Below are positions 15,929 through 23,951 of a stretch of DNA of 40,941 nucleotides, piece after piece. The notes beneath the pieces were generated by a model that saw nothing but the letters and a program-made list of their open reading frames with translations, was not told where the DNA came from and did not search any database. The DNA is taken from contig JAFGRU010000069.1 in NCBI GenBank assembly GCA_016934985.1, positions 1 to 40,941 on the forward strand, in the 5' to 3' direction. The stretch is from Deltaproteobacteria bacterium. GTDB lineage: Bacteria; Desulfobacterota; Desulfuromonadia; Desulfuromonadales; JAAYDE01. The position numbers and the translations under genes were made by a program. The stretch's first letter is position 1; the number at the start of each line of letters is the position of its first letter.

Positions 15929-17533
15929 TTAATTGGCACCCTCAAATGAAGTGGCGATTCCAGCACCGGCTAGTTCGCGCAATGATCGACGGTCAATCTT
16001 GCCGGTCCCGGTCCGCGGGAATTCCTGGGTGAACACAATCTTTTCCGGAAGCATGTACGGCGGCAGGCAACGGCTGCAGAAATCGAGTAGATCGGCCTCC
16101 GTCACCTCTTTTTTGCATTCCACAAATCCCAGTATGCGCGACCCGAGAAGGTCATCGGGAATGTCGACAGCCACCGCTTCCCGGACATCCGGATGACTCG
16201 TCAGGGCCAGGTCGATCTCGTCTATCTGTATCCGATAGCCCCGGCTCTTGACCTGGCGGTCACGACGCCCAATAAAAACAAAAGCCCCCTCTTCATCCAA
16301 AGTAACGAGGTCGCCCGTTCGATAATAGCGTCCGGGCCAGGGGTGCCGGCCGTTATCCACGAAAGCTGCGGCAGTTTTTTCGGAGTCGCGCCAGTATCCG
16401 AGGGCGACGGTTCCACCCCCGACATAAAGTTCACCGATTTCCCCTGCTTGGCCGATTTTCCTCCCTTGGTCATCCAGGGCAAAGACCTCGAAGTTCGGAA
16501 AAGGGCGTCCGATAGGTATTTTCCAGCGATCATCCGGGGGCAGCCCTTCCACTTTGAAAAAGGTGGACGAATTTGCCTCGGTCTGACCGTAAAGGTTGTA
16601 AAAAGCGGCCCCGGTCATCCTCTCCATGACCCTGCGAAGGTGTTTGGCCGAAAGGACATCGCCGGAAAAGATAACCAGCCGCAAAGCCTCGAAGCTGTAA
16701 TGATCGAGCCTGCCGTGTTCGGCCAACAGTGCAATAACCGAAGCTACCGAGTTCCAGACCGTGATTCCCATGCGGTCAATAAACTCCGCCAGGCGGGGAG
16801 GGAAAACGCCGAGAGATTCAGGGAGAAGTACCACCGCCGCCCCGCTTGAAGCGGCGGCAAACAGGTCGAAAATCGACAGGTCAAAATGGAAAGGGGCATG
16901 GCTGGCCAACCGGTCATCAGGGGAGATTCTGAAAAATTCCTTTGCCATACGGACGAAAGTCATGGCGTTCAGGTGGGAAATAACAACGCCTTTGGGTATC
17001 CCCGTGGAACCCGAGGTGTGAAGGATATAGGCCGGGGATACATCGGCGGGCTGCCTGATTTCCGGCATGACGGCGGGAGTTGCCATGGCCTCTTTCCAGG
17101 ACAGGCAGGTTTTTCCTTCCAGGGTCAGTTCTTCGCCGGGAGCGAGGACGAGTTTTTTGATCTGACTGTCCACCATCGGCTCCTGCAGGATTTTCCCTGC
17201 CGCCCCCCCCGACGTGACCAGCACCGAAATGTCGCAGCGGACCAGTATGCTGGCAAGGCGCGACGGCGGAGCCAGATGATCGAGCGGCACATAAATAGCG
17301 CCCGCCTTGAGGATGCCGTAAATGGCGGTCACTGCTTCCGATGCCTTGGTCATAAGGATGCCGACCCGGTCCCCCGCCACCACCCCCAGGGATACCAGGG
17401 CGGCGCCAAGACAGTTGCTTGCCCCATCCAGCTCGGCATAGGTCATTATCCTGTTTCCCTGTACCAGCGCCGGCCGGTCCGCATGCCGGCGGGCACTTTC
17501 GCTGAGAAGCTGGTGAAGCAGATATGGCTGCAT
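15929..17533 (-). CDS. Stand-alone NRPS-like adenylation ligase (amino acid : carrier protein)
   Basis: A 534-residue ANL-superfamily enzyme with all core motifs: LKAGAIYVPLD (A2), YILHTSGSTGIPKG (A3), FHFDLSIFDLF (A4), NLYGQTEA (A5), GELYVGGGTVALGYW (A6), YRTGDL (A7), GRRDRQVKSRGYRIQIDEID (A8) and TGTGKIDR (A10). No condensation or carrier domain is attached. The A4 Asp predicts an alpha-amino acid rather than a fatty acid. By-eye alignment to the PheA pocket gives D-L-F-N-I-S-L-S-S-K, nearest to remembered cysteine codes and not to classical proline codes. It should activate an amino acid as AMP ester and load the carrier protein encoded three genes upstream. GGGAGG precedes the ATG. Relatives occur as exosortase-associated 'acyl-CoA ligases'. 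The substrate remains uncertain. Confidence 0.88.
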   Translation of the reverse strand: MQPYLLHQLLSESARRHADRPALVQGNRIMTYAELDGASNCLGAALVSLGVVAGDRVGILMTKASEAVTAIYGILKAGAIYVPLDHLAPPSRLASILVRCDISVLVTSGGAAGKILQEPMVDSQIKKLVLAPGEELTLEGKTCLSWKEAMATPAVMPEIRQPADVSPAYILHTSGSTGIPKGVVISHLNAMTFVRMAKEFFRISPDDRLASHAPFHFDLSIFDLFAAASSGAAVVLLPESLGVFPPRLAEFIDRMGITVWNSVASVIALLAEHGRLDHYSFEALRLVIFSGDVLSAKHLRRVMERMTGAAFYNLYGQTEANSSTFFKVEGLPPDDRWKIPIGRPFPNFEVFALDDQGRKIGQAGEIGELYVGGGTVALGYWRDSEKTAAAFVDNGRHPWPGRYYRTGDLVTLDEEGAFVFIGRRDRQVKSRGYRIQIDEIDLALTSHPDVREAVAVDIPDDLLGSRILGFVECKKEVTEADLLDFCSRCLPPYMLPEKIVFTQEFPRTGTGKIDRRSLRELAGAGIATSFEGAN

Positions 17534-17558
17534 ACGTTACCTCCCAAGCTACAAACTG

Positions 17559-18704
17559 TTACATTCCAAGCAAACTTGAAATGATATTGCGCTGGATTTC
17601 CGAAGTCCCGGAGTAAATCCGCCCGCCCAGCGAATCACGAACGTGCCTCTCCAGATCGTATTCGGCCGAATACCCATAAGCGCCGTGGATCTGCAGCGCT
17701 TCAAGACTGCTCTGGACATAACTCTCGCTGATAAAAAGCTTGGCAATGGCCGATTCCAGCGGTGCACGCTGCCCCTGCCCTTTCATCCAGGCCACTTTGT
17801 AAAGGATCAGCCGGGACAGCTCGACGCGCACCGCCATATCGGCAATTTTGTGGGAAATGGCCTGGTTGTCGCCAATCGGCTGACCGAACTGTTCCCGCTC
17901 CCGGGCATAGCGGTTGGTCTCTTCCAGAGCCCGCTGCATGGCACCGAGATGGGCGGCAAAGAGGCAGCCCCGCTCCCACTCCATTTCGGCATTGAAAATG
18001 GACATGCCGGCCCCTTCCCTCCCCAGCCTGTTTTCTTCAGGAATTTCGCAATCCTGCAGAATAACCTCACCCAGCGGACAGGTTTTCAGCCCCATGAGCT
18101 CCAAAGGCTGGCCGACGGAAAATCCGGGTGTACCCTTTTCAACAATGAAAGCCGACGTACCGCCGATCCCTTTGCCGGGATCCGTTACCGCAAATACCAG
18201 GAGGAGATCGGCAATGGGTGCGTTGGTAATGAACATTTTGGTGCCGTTTAAAATGTAACGGTCACCGGCTTTCTGCGCCCGGCAGCGCATGCTGAAAGCG
18301 TCCGATCCGGCATCGGGTTCGGTCATGGCGTGGCCGCCGACCCGTTCACCCCGGATGAGCGAGGGCAGATATTTCTCCTTCTGGGCGTCGCTGCCGAAAC
18401 CGAGAATCGGTTTGATGCAAGTCCAGAGGTGGGAATTGAGGGCAAAGACCAGGCCGTGGTCGCGGCAACCATAACCGAGCCCTTCGAGGGCGGCAACACA
18501 GGAGAGGGCATCGAGCCCAAGGCCGCCGTATGACTCCGGGGCCGGCAATCCCAAGAGGCCGAATTCGGCACATTTCCGCCAGCCGTGCCAATGAAATTCC
18601 CTCTTTTTCTCCCTTGCGGACAGGTCGTCCTCCAGGTCCCTGCGGGCAAAACCGATGACTGCCTCTTTGAGCTGTTTCTGTTCTTCCGAAAGAGAAAAAT
18701 CCAC
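17559..18704 (-). CDS. Acyl-CoA-dehydrogenase-family flavoprotein, probably acting on carrier-bound aminoacyl group
   Basis: A 381-residue flavoenzyme of normal family length. The N-terminal helical domain begins VDFSLSEEQKQLKEAV. GGHAMTEPDAGSDA and FITNAPIADLLLVFA are FAD-contact segments, and YAREREQFGQPIGDNQAI is the family signature. The C-terminal IYEGT motif that holds the catalytic Glu of short/medium-chain enzymes reads IYSGTSEIQR. A Glu is instead present in EMEWERG, the position used by isovaleryl-CoA dehydrogenase and other branched-substrate members. The start is GTG 18704 with AGGAGG six bases upstream; the same frame is open much further but runs through the previous gene. It lies one base after the hydrolase stop. 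With the ligase and carrier protein it parallels PltE or ZmaI. Electrons would go to the EtfAB encoded upstream. Confidence 0.92.
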   Translation of the reverse strand: MDFSLSEEQKQLKEAVIGFARRDLEDDLSAREKKREFHWHGWRKCAEFGLLGLPAPESYGGLGLDALSCVAALEGLGYGCRDHGLVFALNSHLWTCIKPILGFGSDAQKEKYLPSLIRGERVGGHAMTEPDAGSDAFSMRCRAQKAGDRYILNGTKMFITNAPIADLLLVFAVTDPGKGIGGTSAFIVEKGTPGFSVGQPLELMGLKTCPLGEVILQDCEIPEENRLGREGAGMSIFNAEMEWERGCLFAAHLGAMQRALEETNRYAREREQFGQPIGDNQAISHKIADMAVRVELSRLILYKVAWMKGQGQRAPLESAIAKLFISESYVQSSLEALQIHGAYGYSAEYDLERHVRDSLGGRIYSGTSEIQRNIISSLLGM

Positions 18705-18705
18705 T

Positions 18706-19698
18706 TCAGCCCTCCTGTTCTGAGCGTTTTTTGACGGCCAGCCCGGCCAGGGCGTAAATAGTCGCCCAGGCAGCCAGATGAGAGGAAAAGGAATTGGGGT
18801 CCTGTGTCGGATAGATCTCCACGAAATCAAAGCCGGCAATACCCCGCTGACCGAGACGGTACAGGGCGGTAAACAACTCGTGGGCAAACATGCCGTTAAA
18901 ATCGGCAGGCCCACCGGGATTAAAGGCCGCGTCGATACAGTCACTGCAGACCGTGACGTAAACCTGGGAAGTCTCCGTCCAGGCGACGCGCATAGCCTCC
19001 TCAATAACCGTTTCAATGCCACGGCTCCGGATATCGTTGATGGTGAAGATACTCGCCCCCATTTCCCTGGCGTAGGCCAACTGGGACGATGAATTGCGCG
19101 GTCCGCGGATGCCGACGTGGGCAATGCTTTGGGTGCGCACCTCGGGAATCTCCGCGATCCTGTGAATAGGACCGCAACGGGGAATGGTATCTTCACCGAA
19201 AACCTTGGCATTATCGAAATGGGCGTCGAAATGAACCACGCCGATGGGTCCTTTGCGATTTTTGACCAAGGCATGAATTACTTCCTGCGAGAAAGAATGA
19301 TCGCCCCCGAACGCTATGGGTATGCTTCCGGCCCGGCAGATTTTTTCCATGGCCCGACGGATGCCGGCCATTGTCTCGGCCGGGCTGTTGGGCTCAACGG
19401 CAATATCACCGGCGTCGCCAAGACACAGATAGTCAAACAGATCTATCTCGTACTCAGGCAGGAATCCCCCATAACGGGCGGCACAGTGGCGAATGGCGCG
19501 GGGAGCAAGTTCGCAGCCGGTATAACTTCCCCAGGTCACGGTCCCTTCCCAGGGAACGCCAACCACAACCGCATCAAACCCTGCAGGGAGGTCTTTCAAA
19601 TCCAATTTGGGAACACCGAGGAAGGTCGGTGTATCCCCGTAAACTTTGGGCAGGGCCGATTTGCGCCCGAATACCATTGGAATATCACTTCGACTCAT
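18706..19698 (-). CDS. Arginase/agmatinase-family ureohydrolase
   Basis: A 330-residue binuclear metal hydrolase. The ligand motifs are FGGDHSFSQE, VVHFDAHFDN and, unusually, VCSDCIDAAFNPGG, where the family normally has SxDxDxxDPxxxPG; both Asp ligands are retained but the sequence around them is altered. Family members hydrolyse guanidino, amidino or formimino groups (arginine, agmatine, guanidinobutyrate, formimidoylglutamate, guanidine). The substrate here cannot be named. The gene lies between the carrier protein (89 bases upstream) and the dehydrogenase (one base downstream), so it is likely a dedicated step of the same pathway, possibly deguanidination of the precursor or of the carrier-bound acyl group. 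Confidence 0.87.
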   Translation of the reverse strand: MSRSDIPMVFGRKSALPKVYGDTPTFLGVPKLDLKDLPAGFDAVVVGVPWEGTVTWGSYTGCELAPRAIRHCAARYGGFLPEYEIDLFDYLCLGDAGDIAVEPNSPAETMAGIRRAMEKICRAGSIPIAFGGDHSFSQEVIHALVKNRKGPIGVVHFDAHFDNAKVFGEDTIPRCGPIHRIAEIPEVRTQSIAHVGIRGPRNSSSQLAYAREMGASIFTINDIRSRGIETVIEEAMRVAWTETSQVYVTVCSDCIDAAFNPGGPADFNGMFAHELFTALYRLGQRGIAGFDFVEIYPTQDPNSFSSHLAAWATIYALAGLAVKKRSEQEG

Positions 19699-19787
19699 AG
19701 CTCAACCTCTACTATTGTGGTTGATTCATACCTATCATTATACTCCGCCACTATCACACTGCCGGGCGATTACCGAAAAAACCCTCT

Positions 19788-20042
19788 TCAGTGTGCCGTA
19801 CCCCGGGAAACAAATGAGGCGATAGCCTTCACCGACGAAAAGTTCTCAGGCACGAAATCCTCATCCGGGATGCGAATTCCGAAAGTGCTTTCCAAAAACC
19901 CGATGAGGTGCATAATGCCAAGGGAATCTATGATCCCCGAAGTGATCAGGTCATCCTCTTCGCCTATTTCCCTGTGTTCTTTCTTCTTTGCAATCTGAGT
20001 CGTAATAAAACCCATGATCAATTGACGGTCCTTGTTTTCCAT
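19788..20042 (-). CDS. Discrete acyl/peptidyl carrier protein
   Basis: An 84-residue acidic helical protein with the phosphopantetheine motif GIIDSLGIMHLIGFLE, carrier Ser40. The surrounding pattern (EEDDLITSGIIDS ... FGIRIPDEDFVPENF) is that of stand-alone carriers paired with adenylation ligases, rather than of the housekeeping fatty-acid AcpP. AAGGAGG lies about five bases before the ATG. The start lies inside the end of the upstream Fe-S oxidoreductase gene. It should carry the amino acid loaded by the ligase and present it to the dehydrogenase and then to an acyltransferase. No phosphopantetheinyl transferase is encoded in the window. Confidence 0.9.
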   Translation of the reverse strand: MENKDRQLIMGFITTQIAKKKEHREIGEEDDLITSGIIDSLGIMHLIGFLESTFGIRIPDEDFVPENFSSVKAIASFVSRGTAH

Positions 20043-22029
20043 CGCCCCCTCCTTTTTCTAGAGGTATCAAGTTTTCTGCTAATAATTCCGCCAAATCCGC
20101 AATCCGGACCTCTGAATCCCGCCGTTTCATCCCGTCGGACAACATGGTGAGACAAAACGGACAGGCTGTTGCCACCGTCGAAACCGCCGTATTCAGAATC
20201 TGATCAACCCGTACATCGGCAACGCTCTTTTCCGCCTTCTCCTCCAACCACATACGGCCGCCTCCGCCCCCGCAACAGAAACCATCCTCGCCATGCTTTT
20301 CAAGCTCGACGGGATTTCTGGTTACGGTATCAAGGAGAAACCGCGGCGCGGCTACTTCGCCGGCATAACGGGCCAGGTAACATGGATCATGGAAGACCGC
20401 TTCGGATAGTTCAGGCGGTGCCATTTCAAGACGTTTGTCGTTCAGCAGTTCCCGCAGGTAGGTCGTGTGATGCACGGCCCGGAACCTTCCTCCGAACTGC
20501 GGATATTCATTATTCAGAGTGTTGAGACAGTGGGGGCAAGTAGTGACAATCCGCTGCAGGCCGGATTTGTCCAGTGCCGCAATGTTACGCAGGGCCAGAT
20601 CCTGAAAAAGATATTCGTTGCCCAGTCTCCGGGCTGCGTCACCGCAACAGCAGGATTCCGCCCCGAGTACGGCGAAACGGACGCCGGCCAGTTTAAGCAG
20701 GGCACTGAAAGCAATCGTCACCTGACGGCAGCGTGGGTCATAGATGCCGGTACAGCCGGGCCAAAGAAGAATTTCCGCTTGCGGTTCATCGGCCAGGGCA
20801 GGAAATCCATCTTTGAGAGCCTTTTCTTTGTAGTCAAATCCCCAGGGATTGCCCTGCCTTTCCATTCCCCGGAAAGCCGTCTGCAACTCCACGGGGAAGC
20901 GCGCCTCCGTGAGAACCAGGAAGCGGCGCATGTCAACAAACCTCGAGACGTGCTCGATTCCCACCGGGCAGTAAAGCTCGCAGGCCCGGCAGGTGGTGCA
21001 GCTCCAGAGCGCCTCCTCGCCGACAACCTCCCCGGCAAAAGACACCGGGCTCTCGTTTAAGTTCCCGTTCAAGCTGTGCCCGGCCAGAAGGGCGCTGAGG
21101 TTTTCACCGGCAGCTTTAGGTGACAGCGACTTTCCTGCCTGCCACGCCGGGCACTGCACCTGGCAGCGGCCGCAGCCGGTACAGGCATCAGCATCGAGAA
21201 GGCGCTTCCAGTGAAAATCTTCAATGCTGCCAACGCCGAAAGATTCGGCTTCCTCATCGGAAAAATCGAGAGGGACCAAGGCCTTCGCCGCCGTTTCATC
21301 CTTTAAAAACAAGGCGGCCGGAGAAGCCAACAGGTGAAACAAGCGGGTGAACGGGATAGCCGCAATCAACCCGAGGGAAAGAAGCAGGTGCCCCCACCAA
21401 AGTCCGCGGTGCACCGACAGCAAGGTCTGAAGGTCAGTCCCCGCCAGCAACATGGCAACCCCGTAACCCATCGGCGACCAGAGGCTCCAGGGCCGGGGTT
21501 CCTGCGCAATCCTGACGCCTTCAAGGAGCAGTCCCGTCACCACTACAGCCGCAATAAGGACGAGGACAAAACTGTCGCTCGGCACATCACTCAATTCCTC
21601 CGGCTTCCGAATCCAGCGCCGCCAACCGGCAGCGAATACGGCCCCCAGCACCAAAACGGCGAAAAGGTCAAGAGCCAGACTGAGAGCCAGATACCACTGA
21701 CCGCTGAAGGTCGGCAGGGAAAAATTTTCCTGCAGCATGACGCACAGGGTGCCGACAAAAAAGATCGCGAATCCCCAGACCAACAGGGCATGAAAAAGCC
21801 ACGGATGGGTTGCACGGCGAAAACGGCGGTGGCTCACCAGATCGACAATCAGATCAATACCTCTGCGCGGCCAAAAATGCAGGCGTTCCTGCAGGGTCCC
21901 CACTCCTCGCCGCCAACGCCGGATACGCAGCCATACCCCAAGAGCAAAAGCAACCAAAACGGCCGCAGCTAAAAGATACATGAGCCAGTAAAAGTGGCTG
22001 TATGTACCAAGAGGACGGGTTACATCCAT
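19951..22029 (-). CDS. Membrane Fe-S ETF:menaquinone oxidoreductase (HdrD/DUF224 type)
   Basis: A 692-residue membrane protein. The N-terminal ~245 residues contain about six hydrophobic helices resembling the haem-binding NarI-type domain (HPWLFHALLVWGFAIFF). A di-cluster ferredoxin region follows (CTGCGRCQVQCP and CTTCRACELYCPVG), then two CCG (DUF224) repeats, with AESCCCGDAARR in the first and DGFCCGGGGGRMW in the second. This architecture matches the EMO family that passes electrons from ETF to menaquinone in syntrophic and aromatic-degrading anaerobes. It sits directly downstream of etfA, as in those operons. I chose ATG 22029 because AAGGA is then nine bases upstream. The last ~30 residues read through the carrier-protein start (92-base overlap) and look non-native. 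Confidence 0.9.
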   Translation of the reverse strand: MDVTRPLGTYSHFYWLMYLLAAAVLVAFALGVWLRIRRWRRGVGTLQERLHFWPRRGIDLIVDLVSHRRFRRATHPWLFHALLVWGFAIFFVGTLCVMLQENFSLPTFSGQWYLALSLALDLFAVLVLGAVFAAGWRRWIRKPEELSDVPSDSFVLVLIAAVVVTGLLLEGVRIAQEPRPWSLWSPMGYGVAMLLAGTDLQTLLSVHRGLWWGHLLLSLGLIAAIPFTRLFHLLASPAALFLKDETAAKALVPLDFSDEEAESFGVGSIEDFHWKRLLDADACTGCGRCQVQCPAWQAGKSLSPKAAGENLSALLAGHSLNGNLNESPVSFAGEVVGEEALWSCTTCRACELYCPVGIEHVSRFVDMRRFLVLTEARFPVELQTAFRGMERQGNPWGFDYKEKALKDGFPALADEPQAEILLWPGCTGIYDPRCRQVTIAFSALLKLAGVRFAVLGAESCCCGDAARRLGNEYLFQDLALRNIAALDKSGLQRIVTTCPHCLNTLNNEYPQFGGRFRAVHHTTYLRELLNDKRLEMAPPELSEAVFHDPCYLARYAGEVAAPRFLLDTVTRNPVELEKHGEDGFCCGGGGGRMWLEEKAEKSVADVRVDQILNTAVSTVATACPFCLTMLSDGMKRRDSEVRIADLAELLAENLIPLEKGGGDGKQGPSIDHGFYYDSDCKEERTQGNRRRG

Positions 22030-22180
22030 GCAAATCATTCCTTATGCGGAATAGCGGCTAAAACGGGTGTTTCCATCATTCAATGCAACAATGCATGTTT
22101 CTCTTTGCCTACGCCTTAATGACGTATCCCCCCTGTCATGACAACGCCATTATTTCGTTGTGGGTCCCTCCCTTTCGAAA

Positions 22181-23158
22181 TCATGCGACCGGCTGCCGCC
22201 GGGCTTTCAACTCCCGGGTCAGTGCCGGGACCACCTCGTGGAGATCCCCGACAATGCCATAATCACAATGCCTGAAAATTTCCGCCGCCGGATCCTTGTT
22301 GATCGCCACCACCTTTCCGGCCCTTCTCATGCCGGCCAGATGCTGAATCGTCCCCGATATCCCACAAGCGATATAAAGATCGGGGCTGACCGTCTTTCCG
22401 GTCTGTCCGACCTGGTGGGCCTGGTCGATCCAGCCGGCATCCACGACAGCTCGGCTGGCACCAAGAGCGGCACCAAGCACGTCGCAAAGATCTCGCAGAA
22501 GAGGCCAGTTTTCAGGGCCGCCCAGGCCTCGCCCCCCGGCGACCACGACCCTGGCTTCGGCCAACTCGACGGTACCGGCTGCGAACCACACCACGTCCTG
22601 GATGATGCAAAGCCCATTTGAGGCCGGAATTGAATGAAACTGAATATCCGGAGTCTCCTCGCCCGTCCTTTCAAGTGGAACTGTATTCGGCCGCAAAGTG
22701 ACCAGGGCGGGGGAATCGACGAGACGCAGAGCGGCAACAATTTTGCCCGCATAAAGGGGTTTTTCCACCAGAGGAGTTCCGTCCCCGGCAGCTTCAAGGG
22801 CGGTACAGTCCTGGACCAGTTCAGCGCCGAGACGGGCTGCCAGGGCAGCGCACCAGGCCTTGCCCAGGGCCGAGGAAGGCGCAACGATCAATCTGGTTTC
22901 GAGGAACCGGGCCAGATCGGCCAGAAAGGGGACCCAGGCCTCGTGGCTGAACTGCGGCAGGACCCCATCCTCAACGCTATGCAGGCAACGGATACCGAGA
23001 CCGGCCAGAAGAGCCAGCTGGTCCTCGACTTTTTTCCCGGGCCACACGGCATGAAGTTCCACTCCCAGCCGGCGAGCCAGACGGGCTGCCGCAGAAACCG
23101 TGGTGAGGTTGCTATCCGTCAGCTTGCAACGCGGTTCCAACAACACCAGAACAGTCAT
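22181..23158 (-). CDS. etfA: Electron transfer flavoprotein alpha subunit
   Basis: A 325-residue EtfA. The N-terminal domain is shorter and more divergent than in housekeeping EtfA. The C-terminal FAD domain is well preserved: VVAGGRGLGGPENWPLL, then DQAHQVGQTGKTVSPDLYIA and SGTIQHLAGMRRAGKVVAIN, and finally DYGIVGDLHEVVPAL. GGAGGAG precedes ATG 23158. An upstream in-frame ATG at 23245 would add residues that overlap etfB and look unlike the family. With EtfB it accepts electrons from the acyl-CoA-dehydrogenase-like enzyme and passes them to the Fe-S membrane oxidoreductase. It is 22 bases downstream of etfB. Confidence 0.95.
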   Translation of the reverse strand: MTVLVLLEPRCKLTDSNLTTVSAAARLARRLGVELHAVWPGKKVEDQLALLAGLGIRCLHSVEDGVLPQFSHEAWVPFLADLARFLETRLIVAPSSALGKAWCAALAARLGAELVQDCTALEAAGDGTPLVEKPLYAGKIVAALRLVDSPALVTLRPNTVPLERTGEETPDIQFHSIPASNGLCIIQDVVWFAAGTVELAEARVVVAGGRGLGGPENWPLLRDLCDVLGAALGASRAVVDAGWIDQAHQVGQTGKTVSPDLYIACGISGTIQHLAGMRRAGKVVAINKDPAAEIFRHCDYGIVGDLHEVVPALTRELKARRQPVA

Positions 23159-23180
23159 ATCGGTTCTCCTCCATATGCCG

Positions 23181-23951
23181 TCAGGACAGAAACTCCTGGC
23201 GCAGCAAATCCGCCAGTTGTGCCGTTCCCGCGGCAACGTTGTCATCCAGGAGCTGACGCCGCCTTTCGGGGCATGGCACCGTCAGGCTTTCCACCTCCCA
23301 ACCCAGGGCCAGGGAAGCCACCGGTTCGGAAACCATGAACTCGTCAATCGGTTTCCGACGCGCTTTAAGAATCTGCGGCAAAGCCGGATAACGGGGTTCG
23401 TTGATGCCTTTTTCGGTAGTCACCAGTGCCGGCAGAGGCAGCTCCAGAACCATGTAGCCGCCCTCAAAAACCCGCTTTACCGTCAGGGAGGTTTCTTTTA
23501 CTTCCAGGTGATTGACGGCAGAAGCGTGAGCGAACCCGAGATGCTCGGCTATGCGTTCAGCGACTTGGGCTCCATCGTCATCCACCGCCTGCTTGCCGGC
23601 CAGAATCAGGTCCGGAGCCATCTCCCGCAGGGCGGCGGCCAGGCAGACAGCGGCACCCCGGCCGCTCATTTCCGTTGCCACTGGCGCTCGGACCAGCACC
23701 CCGTTGTTGATACCCATGGCAAAAGCCGAACGCAGAGCCTGAGAAGCCCTCTCCCCGCCAAGGCTGACGGCAGTCAGTTCGGCGCCATGGAGCTCTTTCA
23801 ACTGCACGGCCGCTTCAATGGCATATTCATCGAAAGGATTGAGGACATAGTCGAGATCTTCGACCACCACCGAACGCCCATCCTCGCTGATGCCCGGCAT
23901 GGACGCCGTATCAGGAACGCTCTTCACCAAAACGCAAATTTTTATCATCAT
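23181..23951 (-). CDS. etfB: Electron transfer flavoprotein beta subunit
   Basis: A 256-residue EtfB beginning MMIKICVLVKSVPDTA. The AMP-binding/structural segments VLNPFDEYAIEAAVQLKE, LILAGKQAVDDDGAQVA and the EtfB recognition region LPALVTTEKGINEPRYPALP are all present. The ATG at 23951 overlaps the TGA of the upstream ATP-grasp gene (ATGA), tying the redox module to the ligase gene; GGAG lies just upstream. It forms the heterodimer with EtfA. No beta-oxidation enzymes other than the single dehydrogenase are present nearby, which argues for a dedicated ETF. Confidence 0.95.
   Translation of the reverse strand: MMIKICVLVKSVPDTASMPGISEDGRSVVVEDLDYVLNPFDEYAIEAAVQLKELHGAELTAVSLGGERASQALRSAFAMGINNGVLVRAPVATEMSGRGAAVCLAAALREMAPDLILAGKQAVDDDGAQVAERIAEHLGFAHASAVNHLEVKETSLTVKRVFEGGYMVLELPLPALVTTEKGINEPRYPALPQILKARRKPIDEFMVSEPVASLALGWEVESLTVPCPERRRQLLDDNVAAGTAQLADLLRQEFLS

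Noticed and set aside
18705..19274. A ~190-residue N-terminal extension of the acyl-CoA-dehydrogenase-like protein.
   Set aside because: It reads out of frame through the arginase-family gene, has no domain character, and a GTG with an ideal ribosome-binding site begins exactly at the family's normal N-terminus.
17559..23951. Interpretation of the ETF, Fe-S oxidoreductase and dehydrogenase genes as an ordinary fatty-acid beta-oxidation operon.
   Set aside because: No enoyl-CoA hydratase, hydroxyacyl-CoA dehydrogenase, thiolase or CoA transferase is present. The ligase is amino-acid-type and a carrier protein is included.
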